Shown here piece after piece: positions 57,496 to 64,000 of a DNA stretch of 64,000 nucleotides. The translations under genes and the position numbers were made by a program. The notes under the pieces were generated by a model, which was not told the DNA's origin, ran no database searches, and saw nothing but the letters and a program-made list of their open reading frames with translations. Source of the stretch: Christensenellaceae bacterium (lineage in GTDB: Bacteria; Bacillota; Clostridia; Christensenellales; Aristaeellaceae); contig DUQK01000031.1 of the NCBI GenBank assembly GCA_012837835.1, positions 17,605-81,604 on the forward strand, in the 5' to 3' direction. The first letter of the stretch is position 1; each line of letters opens with the position of its first letter.

Positions 57496-58640
57496 GTAGC
57501 ACTTTCTCCTTCGTATTCAATATATATTGCTCTTAATATATCCTGTTTATCTGTGGATAACATAAGCTTATATTCTCCAAAAAAATATATTGATAATTCT
57601 CCCTCGGGCATGTAGTATTGGCTTGCGCTTGCGCCTTCAAGGGGAAGTACAGCGATTGCTTCGCCAAGCAAAGAAATACAATCCTCTTTTGTGGATATGC
57701 CGATATTAAGACCGCCTATTGACATTCTTTTAGCGAGTATACCGCTTATAGTATCAGAATCGCTTGATACTATGGGGTATATATCCCTAAATTCGGGCGC
57801 TTCAAGCACATAGCGCTCACCGGATAAAAAGCTTTCAGAGTCTGTAAGCTCATAGTATTTTTTGGTTACTTCGTTTATGCTAGAACCTATTATATTAGGC
57901 ACTCCGGGTAGTAAACCTTTTGATATATTATCTATCTCTTCTTTTTTATCCGATAGCTTTAATATATCTATACCGGAAATAAGTACATTGTCTTTATTTA
58001 GCAGCTCAATAATCTCATAGTAGTAGAAATGAAAAGCTGCGCTTGTGTCGGATAGAAATTTAAATGTATCAACAGGGTAAGCTATTAATACGCCCGTATC
58101 TGTAAGTATTGCTCTATCAAGCGGTACAGGCAGAGCATTTTCAATATCTAAATAGGTAGATTGTTCAAGTATATTTTCATAAAGCCAATCATCGAGCTTT
58201 TCACCGGCGTTTTCTAAGAACAATTCTGATGATGGTATAATATCCCCGCTTTCAAGGTTGAACATAAGGGGGATATATTCATGCCCATTTCTGCCGTTTG
58301 CAAGCCTGCCTGAAACGTTCGTAAGCGTGGAGAGTATTTTAGGACTATCTTCATCACCAAGCAAGTAAGCGCTGCATGAAACATTTGTGCCGCTGTCATA
58401 GCCGGAGCCAGCCATAGCTCTTAAATTTTCTATATTGGCTTTTTCTACTATTGTGTCATTAATTTTTTGCTCTACAAAGGAATTTTCAAGCCCGCTTATC
58501 TGCGGGAAATGTAGCTTAGTTTCGCCTAGATTTTCATGAACATATGCTATCTCAACTTTTTGTAGAGTAGCAGGTTCAGATTCGGCAAATATATTCATAC
58601 AATAAAAGAGTAAAAGAAACATCAGCTTTATCGATTTCAT
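57492..58640 (-). CDS. Secreted DUF3298/DUF4163-type protein
   Basis: 382 aa. Signal peptide at res 1-20 (MKSIKLMFLLLFYCMNIFA). The mature N-terminal region VEIAYVHENLGETKLHFPQISGLE, followed by a helix FVEQKINDTIVEKAN, is the DUF4163/DUF3298 pattern (RsiV-like extracytoplasmic domain), with SGDIIPSSELFLENAGEKL as its second half. The C-terminal part has no assignment. No TM anchor, no anti-sigma domain. It overlaps ftsK. Confidence 0.65.
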   Translation of the reverse strand: MKSIKLMFLLLFYCMNIFAESEPATLQKVEIAYVHENLGETKLHFPQISGLENSFVEQKINDTIVEKANIENLRAMAGSGYDSGTNVSCSAYLLGDEDSPKILSTLTNVSGRLANGRNGHEYIPLMFNLESGDIIPSSELFLENAGEKLDDWLYENILEQSTYLDIENALPVPLDRAILTDTGVLIAYPVDTFKFLSDTSAAFHFYYYEIIELLNKDNVLISGIDILKLSDKKEEIDNISKGLLPGVPNIIGSSINEVTKKYYELTDSESFLSGERYVLEAPEFRDIYPIVSSDSDTISGILAKRMSIGGLNIGISTKEDCISLLGEAIAVLPLEGASASQYYMPEGELSIYFFGEYKLMLSTDKQDILRAIYIEYEGESAT

Positions 58641-58660
58641 AACATTACCTCCTCGCTGTT

Positions 58661-58689
58661 ATTCTATCGCAAAGCGCAACATGTTTCAA
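58661..58689 (-). promoter_or_regulatory. Predicted promoter of the DUF3298-ftsK unit
   Basis: Minus-strand TTGAAA (58684-58689), 17-bp spacer, TAGAAT (58661-58666), followed by GAGGAGG and the start. An AT-rich hairpin (58696-58717, AACAAAATA/TATTTTGTT) just upstream may end the dUTPase transcript. Confidence 0.65.
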
Positions 58690-58722
58690 GTTTACAACAA
58701 AATAATTATATTTTGTTAAGCA

Positions 58723-59082
58723 TCAAATAGGTTCGTAACCCTTCTTATCGCTCTTTCCTTGCTGGCGTAGGATATTTTCTTTGTTTTTATCAATATACAT
58801 ACTGTGAAGCTCATCTGCGTCCATGCCGCAGCGTATGCATAAGCTAATAAAAAAGTGGAGAATATCTACCAGCTCTTCCTTTAATGCGGGCATATTTATA
58901 TCTTTAGGGTTTTTCCACCACTTGAAATTGGTTTCGTTTAGAAACTCTCCAAGCTCAACATATAAGGCTATGGCGTAGTTTTTTATCCACTCCTGCTGGT
59001 TTATGTCGCCCAAATTGCGCTTTTTTATTACATCATCGTTAAATTGTTTTTGTAGAGTAAAAATTTCCGTAAGCTTGTCCAT
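58723..59082 (-). CDS. MazG-like all-alpha dUTPase (dUTPase_2 type)
   Basis: 119 aa. The all-alpha NTP pyrophosphatase signature is clear: ELGEFLNETNFKWWK (ExxE-type metal site near res 43-46) and EELVDILHFFISL (about 70-82). Length and the KWWK motif fit the dimeric dUTPase_2 family, which converts dUTP to dUMP and protects DNA. Lies 11 bases after the M16 peptidase gene. The thymidylate-pathway link to the HAD-Tmk protein is by function only, not by operon. Confidence 0.78.
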   Translation of the reverse strand: MDKLTEIFTLQKQFNDDVIKKRNLGDINQQEWIKNYAIALYVELGEFLNETNFKWWKNPKDINMPALKEELVDILHFFISLCIRCGMDADELHSMYIDKNKENILRQQGKSDKKGYEPI

Positions 59083-59093
59083 AATAATAACTC

Positions 59094-60317
59094 CTATTGT
59101 GATTGTCCTATTATTGCGCTGGCGCAGGGGAAAAGCAGCTTGCTGCGTGCGGTGTAGATCACATCGTCCTTAGTAACAGCGTCTACCTTACTTAGCGTTT
59201 CAGCGAGCGTCAGATGCCTTATGCGGGATAGTTCATGGTCCCCAAGTTCGTGCATACGGTGGGTTATGCTTTCATTTGCGATTACTATTTCAGTTTTAAC
59301 CTGTGTTTTAGCATAGTCCAGCTCCCAGTCGCTTATGCCGTTTTTCTTTAAATCTTCTACCTGTTTTATTATTTCTTCCCTTACTTTTTCTAGGCTTTCA
59401 TGCTTGCAGGCTGCGTATATTAAAAAATCTCCACAGCCGGGGTAGCTGGTAAAGGTAGTGTAAATCTGATAGACGAGCGCAAGCTCCTCTCTTATACTCT
59501 GAAACAGCCTTGATGAAAGCCCTCCGCCTAGTATAGTGGATAGCAAGGATAGCTGATACAACCTGTCATCGCCTTCTTTATAGCCCTCAAAGCCAAGGCT
59601 AATATGCGTTTGCTCTATGGGCTTGTGCACATATATTTGTTTAGCTTTGTCTTGTAATGTGTATATAGGATAATCCGCATTGCTATTGCCCCGCCATGCA
59701 CCAAATGCCTTTTCAACTTGTGATAGCATATTTTCATAATCAAAGCTGCCGACAGCTACAAAAACGGCGTTTTTAGGTTTGTAGAAACGCTGTCGAAAAT
59801 TAACTAATTCTTCCCTTTTAAAGCCCATAAGCTGCTCCCTATCGCCAAGTATGGTATGCGCAAGCCCGGTGCCTTCATATAAGCTTTGGTTTATTAGGTC
59901 AAACACGCTTTCTTCAGGGGAATCTTCAACCATGGATATTTCTTCGGAAATAATAAGCTTCTCTTTTTGAAAAGCGTCTTCTTCTACTAAAGGGTTTAGC
60001 ACTATATCAGCCAGCAGAAACAGCGCTTTCTCTATTTCCCTTGGAAGAACTCTAGCATAGTAAATAGTGTTTGTCCTGCTTGTTGCGGCATTTACTTGGC
60101 CGCCAAGCGCGTCCATATCCTTAGCAAGCTTAGTAGCAGAGCGGTTTTCAGTGCCCTTAAAAGCCATATGCTCCATAAAGTGGGAAAGTCCGTTTTCGCT
60201 ATTCTTTTCCAGCATAGAACCCGCCTTTATCCATATACCAAGCGATGTGGAAAAGCTGTTCTCTTCCCTTTCGAGTATTACCCTGAGCCCATTAGACAGT
60301 GTATAGTGTTTAGACAT
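59094..60317 (-). CDS. M16-family zinc peptidase (YmxG-like)
   Basis: 407 aa. The inverted zinc motif HFMEH (about res 46-50) in GLSHFMEHMAFKGT, with a downstream Glu in ISEEISMVED, marks an active M16B peptidase. The second homologous half lacks the motif, as is normal. Located downstream of rpsO-pnp as in Bacillus (ymxG). An intrinsic terminator separates it from pnp. Confidence 0.93.
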   Translation of the reverse strand: MSKHYTLSNGLRVILEREENSFSTSLGIWIKAGSMLEKNSENGLSHFMEHMAFKGTENRSATKLAKDMDALGGQVNAATSRTNTIYYARVLPREIEKALFLLADIVLNPLVEEDAFQKEKLIISEEISMVEDSPEESVFDLINQSLYEGTGLAHTILGDREQLMGFKREELVNFRQRFYKPKNAVFVAVGSFDYENMLSQVEKAFGAWRGNSNADYPIYTLQDKAKQIYVHKPIEQTHISLGFEGYKEGDDRLYQLSLLSTILGGGLSSRLFQSIREELALVYQIYTTFTSYPGCGDFLIYAACKHESLEKVREEIIKQVEDLKKNGISDWELDYAKTQVKTEIVIANESITHRMHELGDHELSRIRHLTLAETLSKVDAVTKDDVIYTARSKLLFPCASAIIGQSQ

Positions 60318-60329
60318 ATACTTCCTTTA

Positions 60330-60358
60330 TTAAATAAATGCCTGCTCTAATTGCAGGC
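60330..60358 (-). terminator. Probable terminator after pnp
   Basis: GCCTGC/GCAGGC stem (60340-60345, 60353-60358) with 7-nt loop and a T/A-rich tail on the minus strand. The U-tract is interrupted, so termination may be partial. Confidence 0.55.
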
Positions 60359-60372
60359 TTTAGTTTTATGCT

Positions 60373-62541
60373 TTAGTCATCTCTGCGCTGGTTCTGTCCG
60401 TCCCTACGTGGTGGACGGCGTCTTTCGCCCTGCCTTGGACTGCGGTTTCTGGGCTTATATTCAATGTCGTTGCGTATGAGGTTTATCCTGCCTTGAGAAT
60501 CTATTTCGGCTACCTTAACCTCAACTTCATCGCCTATGTTAAATACATCTTCAACCTTTTCCACATGCTCGTTGGCAAGTTTTGATATATGCAGCAGACC
60601 GTCTTTGCCGGGGAGCAGTTCTACAAACGCGCCCATATTGCTGAGTATCCTCACAACTCTGCCTTCGTATACTTCCCCAACTTCTATGTCCTTTGCTATA
60701 CCTTCTATTATTCTGCGGGCGTTAAGACCGGCTTGTTCATCGTTTGTGGCTATTGCAACTCTGCCGTCGTCCTCAATGTCTATCTTGACGCCTGTTTCAG
60801 CTATAATCTTGTTTATTGTCTTACCGCCGGAACCTATTACTTCGCGTATCTTATCAGGGTTTATGGTAAAGCTGATAATTTTAGGCGCATATTTGCTTAG
60901 GCTTTCGCGGGGTTCGGGGAGTGTTTCAAGCATTATTCTAAGTATATGAAGCCTACCGGAAAGTGCCTTTTCAAGCGCATTTTTTAGTATGGTTTCATCT
61001 ATACCGGAAATTTTAATATCCATCTGAACTGCAGTTATGCCGTTCATTGTTCCTGCTACTTTAAAGTCCATATCGCCAAGGAAATCTTCAAGCCCCTGAA
61101 TATCTGTAAGTATGGCTACCTTGCCTGTTTTTTCGTCCTTTATAAGCCCCATTGCAATGCCGGCGACAGGTGCCTTTATTTTAACGCCTGCGTCCATTAG
61201 GGATAGCGTGCTTCCGCAAACCGATGCCATAGATGATGAGCCGTTGCTTGAAAGTATCTCGCTAACTAAGCGTATGGCGTAGGGGAATTCTTCTTCGCTC
61301 GGGATAACGGGTACAAGAGCCCTTTCTGCAAGCGCGCCGTGGCCTATCTCCCTTCTGCCGGGAGAACGCATTCTTCCTGTTTCACCGGTTGAATAGGGCG
61401 GGAAATTATAGTGGTGTATATAACGCTTTGTATCGTCGCTTGAAAGCCCGTCAAGCATTTGCGCTTCACGAAGAGAGCCAAGTGTAGTAACAGTTAGCGC
61501 CTGTGTCTGCCCGCGGGTAAAAACTGCGCTGCCGTGCGTACGCGGCAATATGCCTGTTTCACACCAAATAGGGCGTACCTCGTCTACATTTCTGCCGTCG
61601 GGGCGTACGCCGTCGTCTATTATTTTGCGGCGCATAACTTCTTTGTTAAGAGAATAAAGCGCATCGCTTACTTCCATTTCTCTGCCCTCAAACTGTTCTG
61701 CAAACTGTTCTTTTACTTCTTTTTTAAGCTGCTCTTCTCTTTGCTGTCTCTCTTGGCGGTCAAAGGTATCAAATGCCCATACAACCTTATCGTATGCAAA
61801 GCTGCGTACAGCTTCTTTAACATCATCGCCTGTTGTAAAAAGCGGGAAATCGCACTTCGCCTTGCCTATTTCGCTTACTATATTCTCTTGGAAAGCTACT
61901 ATTTCTTTTATGGTTTCATGTGCTGTAAGTATAGCGTTTAGAAGCTTTTCTTCAGAAATTTCGTTTGCCTCACCCTCAACCATGAGTATTGCATCCTTTG
62001 TGCCTGCAACTACAAGGTGAAGATCGCTCTTTTGGCGGTTCTCGCTATCAGGGTTAAGTACAAGCTCTCCATCCACCATGCCGACAAGTACTGCACCTAT
62101 CGGACCTTCCCAAGGTATATCGCTTACGCTAAGGGCAGCGGAAGCGCCTACTATGGCAGGTACATCCGGGGGTACATCTTCCTCAACTGAAAGCGCTGTT
62201 ACTACAACCTGCACTTCGTTTCTAAGGCCGTCGGGGAAAAGGGGTCTTAAGGGTCTATCTACCAGTCTACATGTGAGTATGCCTTTTTCGCTGGGTCTTC
62301 CCTCTCTGCGGATAAATCCGCCCGGGATTTTACCCACGGAGTAAAGCTTTTCTTCAAAATCAACTGTAAGTGGGAAAAAATCCGTGCCTTCTCTAGGCTC
62401 GGAAGCGGCAGTTACATTTACCATTATAACCGTATCGCCGTAGTGCACCAGTACTGTGCCGTTTGCCTGTTGAGCATACTTGCCGAACTCCAGAGTTAAA
62501 TCTCGTCCGGCGTAGTTTAGTGTGTATTTTTTATGTTCCAT
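60373..62541 (-). CDS. pnp: Polynucleotide phosphorylase
   Basis: 3'-5' phosphorolytic exoribonuclease, 722 aa. Two RNase PH-like cores: the second contains the catalytic-type [15 protein letters not shown] and the metal-binding [24 protein letters not shown] domain with [10 protein letters not shown] (about 562-571) and an S1 domain (about 622-692) are followed by an Arg-rich tail ([14 protein letters not shown]). Complete. Lies downstream of rpsO. Confidence 0.97.
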   Translation of the reverse strand: MEHKKYTLNYAGRDLTLEFGKYAQQANGTVLVHYGDTVIMVNVTAASEPREGTDFFPLTVDFEEKLYSVGKIPGGFIRREGRPSEKGILTCRLVDRPLRPLFPDGLRNEVQVVVTALSVEEDVPPDVPAIVGASAALSVSDIPWEGPIGAVLVGMVDGELVLNPDSENRQKSDLHLVVAGTKDAILMVEGEANEISEEKLLNAILTAHETIKEIVAFQENIVSEIGKAKCDFPLFTTGDDVKEAVRSFAYDKVVWAFDTFDRQERQQREEQLKKEVKEQFAEQFEGREMEVSDALYSLNKEVMRRKIIDDGVRPDGRNVDEVRPIWCETGILPRTHGSAVFTRGQTQALTVTTLGSLREAQMLDGLSSDDTKRYIHHYNFPPYSTGETGRMRSPGRREIGHGALAERALVPVIPSEEEFPYAIRLVSEILSSNGSSSMASVCGSTLSLMDAGVKIKAPVAGIAMGLIKDEKTGKVAILTDIQGLEDFLGDMDFKVAGTMNGITAVQMDIKISGIDETILKNALEKALSGRLHILRIMLETLPEPRESLSKYAPKIISFTINPDKIREVIGSGGKTINKIIAETGVKIDIEDDGRVAIATNDEQAGLNARRIIEGIAKDIEVGEVYEGRVVRILSNMGAFVELLPGKDGLLHISKLANEHVEKVEDVFNIGDEVEVKVAEIDSQGRINLIRNDIEYKPRNRSPRQGERRRPPRRDGQNQRRDD

Positions 62542-62584
62542 TCCATTCCTCTCCGGCGCACTACAATGTACGCCTAAACACCTT

Positions 62585-62622
62585 AATTAAAAGAACCGGA
62601 TAGCAAATGCTTTCTCCGGTTC
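62585..62622 (-). terminator. Intrinsic terminator after rpsO
   Basis: Perfect 8-bp stem GAACCGGA/TCCGGTTC (62593-62600, 62615-62622) with TTTT on the minus strand, seven bases after the rpsO stop. It would limit pnp to read-through or its own promoter. Confidence 0.8.
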
Positions 62623-62628
62623 CTGTTG

Positions 62629-62892
62629 TTATCTGCGTAGGTTAAGCCTTGCAATTAGGTCGCGGTAGCGCTCTATGTCTGTACGCATAAGGTAGTCAAG
62701 CAGACCACGGCGGCGACCTACCATTAGCAGCAGTCCACGTCTTGAGTGATGGTCCTTCTTGTTTACCTTTAGATGCTCATTTAAGTGGTTTATGCGCTCT
62801 GTAAGTAGTGCAACCTGTACATCCGGCGAACCCGTATCGCCCTCATGGCGGGCATACTCCTTGATAATCTGATTCTTTTTTTCTTTATCCAT
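62629..62892 (-). CDS. rpsO: 30S ribosomal protein S15
   Basis: 87 aa, standard length. [29 protein letters not shown] and [21 protein letters not shown] are signature stretches contacting 16S helices h20-h22. AGGAGG precedes the ATG. Classic rpsO-pnp pair. Confidence 0.97.
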   Translation of the reverse strand: MDKEKKNQIIKEYARHEGDTGSPDVQVALLTERINHLNEHLKVNKKDHHSRRGLLLMVGRRRGLLDYLMRTDIERYRDLIARLNLRR

Positions 62893-62989
62893 ATTTTCCT
62901 CCTAATTCGGGGCGGCACCCTATTATCCCCCAAAACGAAGATGGCGTCGGAGTTTCGCACATCTGCGCTTCGGTTCTAACCGCTTGATA

Positions 62990-63018
62990 ACTATATCACG
63001 ATTCGCATTTTTTGTAAA
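62990..63018 (-). promoter_or_regulatory. Predicted rpsO promoter
   Basis: Minus-strand TTTACA (63013-63018), 17-bp spacer, TATAGT (62990-62995), about 97 bases upstream of the rpsO ATG. The long leader leaves room for S15 feedback structures, but none could be assigned. Confidence 0.7.
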
Positions 63019-63070
63019 CTGTGAGGAGCGCTTTTAGACTCATGTTTAGATGTGACAATAGTAGACAAAA

Positions 63071-63098
63071 GAAAAGGGAAGCTTTAACCACTCCCTAA
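63071..63098 (-). terminator. Terminator downstream of the tRNA 3' end
   Basis: On the minus strand AGGGAG...CTTCCCT (one bulge) is followed by TTTTCTTTT, seven bases after the tRNA CCA. This is the expected end of a tRNA transcript and shows that the sequence left of 63104 is the native chromosome beyond the tRNA. Confidence 0.65.
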
Positions 63099-63102
63099 TA
63101 CT

Positions 63103-64000
63103 ATGGTGCCGAAGGCGGGAGTCGAACCCGTCACTGCTCCGGACAGCGGCCATGTACCCGACCCGGCGATCTCTGTGGAGAGCATGAATGCTTACGGCTA
63201 CACCGACCCTAACATGTTGCCGCTAACTAAGGAACGGGCCTTGGAGCTTATGGAGCGCGATGTGACCGTGTATATGCTTTATATGGACAACACTGAAGCA
63301 ATGGCCTTTGATATGGAGGAAATTCGAAACTTTGAAGGGATTTTCGGCATCAAGGTTTCTGAATGGGAAACGGTCAAAGATCGCTTCGTGCCTCTGCCGG
63401 ATTATGAAGCGGCATTCCTCAACAACCCTGCCGATTCCTACGCAATTTACCAGCTTAGGAACACCGACGATACGGCAATGTTCCGATTTATGAACTCCAA
63501 GTATTTGAATCAAAAAGGATTTGCCATAGAACGTGACAACTACGTCACCGTCTATGCTGGTGATCTCAAAGATACTGGTGATACGCAGGACAAGCTGAAC
63601 GGTCTGTACCAGACATTCAACATCGACCGCCCCAATGACTTTCGCGGTCACAGCCTGTCTGTCAGCGACATCGTGGCGCTGAGACAAAACGGCATGGTAT
63701 CCTGTCACTATGTTGATTCGTGGGGTTTTAAGGAACTTCCGGGCTTTCTCAAGAGCGAAAACTACCTTAAAAATGCAGAGATGGCGCTGGAGGACGATTA
63801 CGGCATGATCGATGGGATCGTCAACAACGGGCCGAAGCAGACTGCCGCAGAGATTGAGGCGGACGCCAGATCTGGCAAGCCGGTATCTCTGCTTTCCTAT
63901 GTAGAGGCAGTACGGCGTGAACAGAAAACGGAAAAGGGAGTTTCCTCACAGGAAAAGAAGCCTTCCGTTCTTACAAAGCTCCATTCTGCGGTCAGCGAAA
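63103..64000 (+). CDS. Polyvalent conjugative-element protein (YodL/LPD/DUF4316-like), incomplete
   Basis: The frame is open from an ATG at 63103 (inside the tRNA fragment) to the window end, 299 codons without stop. The real homology begins near 63150-63184 (SMNAYGYTDPNMLPLTKERA), so the gene is probably 5'-truncated by the junction. Recognisable segments: VYMLYMDNTEAMAFD (YodL-like), TFNIDRPNDFRGHSLSVSDIVAL with HYVDSWGFKELPGF (large-polyvalent-protein-associated type domain), then ALEDDYGMIDGIVNNGPKQ (DUF4316-like). Such proteins are encoded in integrative conjugative elements of Bacillota. GC-rich third positions and ATC/CTG/GAC codons contrast sharply with the ATA-rich chromosome. Confidence 0.7.
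   Translation, partial: MVPKAGVEPVTAPDSGHVPDPAISVESMNAYGYTDPNMLPLTKERALELMERDVTVYMLYMDNTEAMAFDMEEIRNFEGIFGIKVSEWETVKDRFVPLPDYEAAFLNNPADSYAIYQLRNTDDTAMFRFMNSKYLNQKGFAIERDNYVTVYAGDLKDTGDTQDKLNGLYQTFNIDRPNDFRGHSLSVSDIVALRQNGMVSCHYVDSWGFKELPGFLKSENYLKNAEMALEDDYGMIDGIVNNGPKQTAAEIEADARSGKPVSLLSYVEAVRREQKTEKGVSSQEKKPSVLTKLHSAVSE
63104..63130 (-). other. 3' end of a tRNA (Leu-like), body missing: likely attachment site
   Basis: The minus strand reads CGGGTTCGACTCCCG then CCTTCGGCACCA: T-arm with TTCGA loop, acceptor 3' strand CTTCGGC, discriminator A and encoded CCA. The implied acceptor 5' strand GCCGAAG is typical of tRNA-Leu. Going upstream (higher coordinates) homology to a tRNA stops after the T-stem, and the next bases read as foreign coding sequence. 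This is how the far end of a tRNA-targeted integrated element looks, with the intact tRNA at the other end, outside the window. A contig misjoin is the alternative. Confidence 0.75.
63131..64000. mobile_element. Left edge of an integrated conjugative-type element
   Basis: All bases right of the tRNA remnant differ in composition and codon use from the preceding 63 kb and encode only an ICE-type polyvalent protein. No integrase is within the window. The element continues beyond 64000. Internal gene disruption at its very edge is unusual for a clean integrase event, so the boundary may reflect deletion or misassembly. Confidence 0.6.

Noticed and set aside
63223..63708. Long minus-strand ORF of 161 codons opposite the element gene
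   Set aside because: The plus-strand frame matches polyvalent-protein domains across the same bases; the antisense frame is a codon-bias shadow.

Overview
The window is about 63 kb of core chromosome from a Gram-positive, low-to-medium-GC bacterium, followed by roughly 0.9 kb of a foreign conjugative-type element. The Bacillota (Clostridia-like) assignment rests on gene content and order: ctsR-mcsA-mcsB-clpC, a T-box in front of valS, tig-clpP-clpX-lon-engB, rpmH-rnpA-yidD-yidC-jag, yceD(DUF177)-rpmF, and a yabM/yabN/hup/yabO-like run. Shine-Dalgarno sequences are strong, TTG/GTG starts are common, and ATA and AGG codons are used heavily. I cannot name the genus. No spore-specific gene is certain; the SpoVB-like flippase family also occurs in non-sporulating bacteria.

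Layout. 1-830: the 3' part of a WG-repeat protein with AT-rich codon use unlike its neighbours. 937-8269 (minus strand): ATP-dependent and PPi-dependent phosphofructokinases, class II aldolase, a HAD phosphatase, MscL with a zinc ribbon, UvrB and a small secreted protein. 8388-13365 (plus): obgE, yhbY, then an FHA-like/FtsW-RodA/class B PBP cell-wall operon. 13366-15241 (minus): a TPM-domain protein and a zinc-ribbon membrane protein. 15482-19907: the CtsR heat-shock operon with its own operator. 20020-24681: gyrB-gyrA behind a terminator-bearing leader. 24718-28483: flippase, MazG, HU and an S4 protein. 28480-29274 (minus): a PHP phosphatase. 29374-36306: trigger factor, ClpP, ClpX, Lon, EngB and a NusG-II-domain protein. 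36319-40038: rpmH, rnpA, yidD, yidC, jag, DUF177 and rpmF. 40201-50027: T-box valS, rsmH, rsmI, greA, lysS, a solute-binding-like protein, a HAD-thymidylate kinase fusion and mnmA. 50028-54538 (minus): a Gld-type ABC exporter operon. 54781-62892 (minus): FtsK/SpoIIIE, a DUF3298-type lipoprotein-like protein, a MazG-like dUTPase, an M16 peptidase, pnp and rpsO. 63071-64000: a tRNA terminator, a 27-bp tRNA 3' end, and the start of an element that carries a polyvalent (YodL/LPD/DUF4316-like) protein gene.

The least ordinary signals are these. (1) Five copies of a ~160-bp palindromic, TIR-bearing non-coding element occur in two subfamilies. All three copies of one subfamily are exactly 160 bp, are flanked by TA, and sit on a TAA stop codon so that the element's first base completes the stop. 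(2) McsB has lost most recognisable guanidino-kinase catalytic residues but keeps a C-terminal arginine motif resembling the phospho-arginine pocket, and the neighbouring ClpC has lost one of its two phospho-arginine-binding GTEH motifs. (3) A HAD phosphatase is fused in frame to thymidylate kinase. (4) The gyrB leader contains mutually exclusive hairpins that end in an intrinsic terminator. (5) The right edge is a junction between a tRNA-Leu-like 3' end and a foreign element. No CRISPR array, rRNA operon, complete tRNA or transposase gene was seen.
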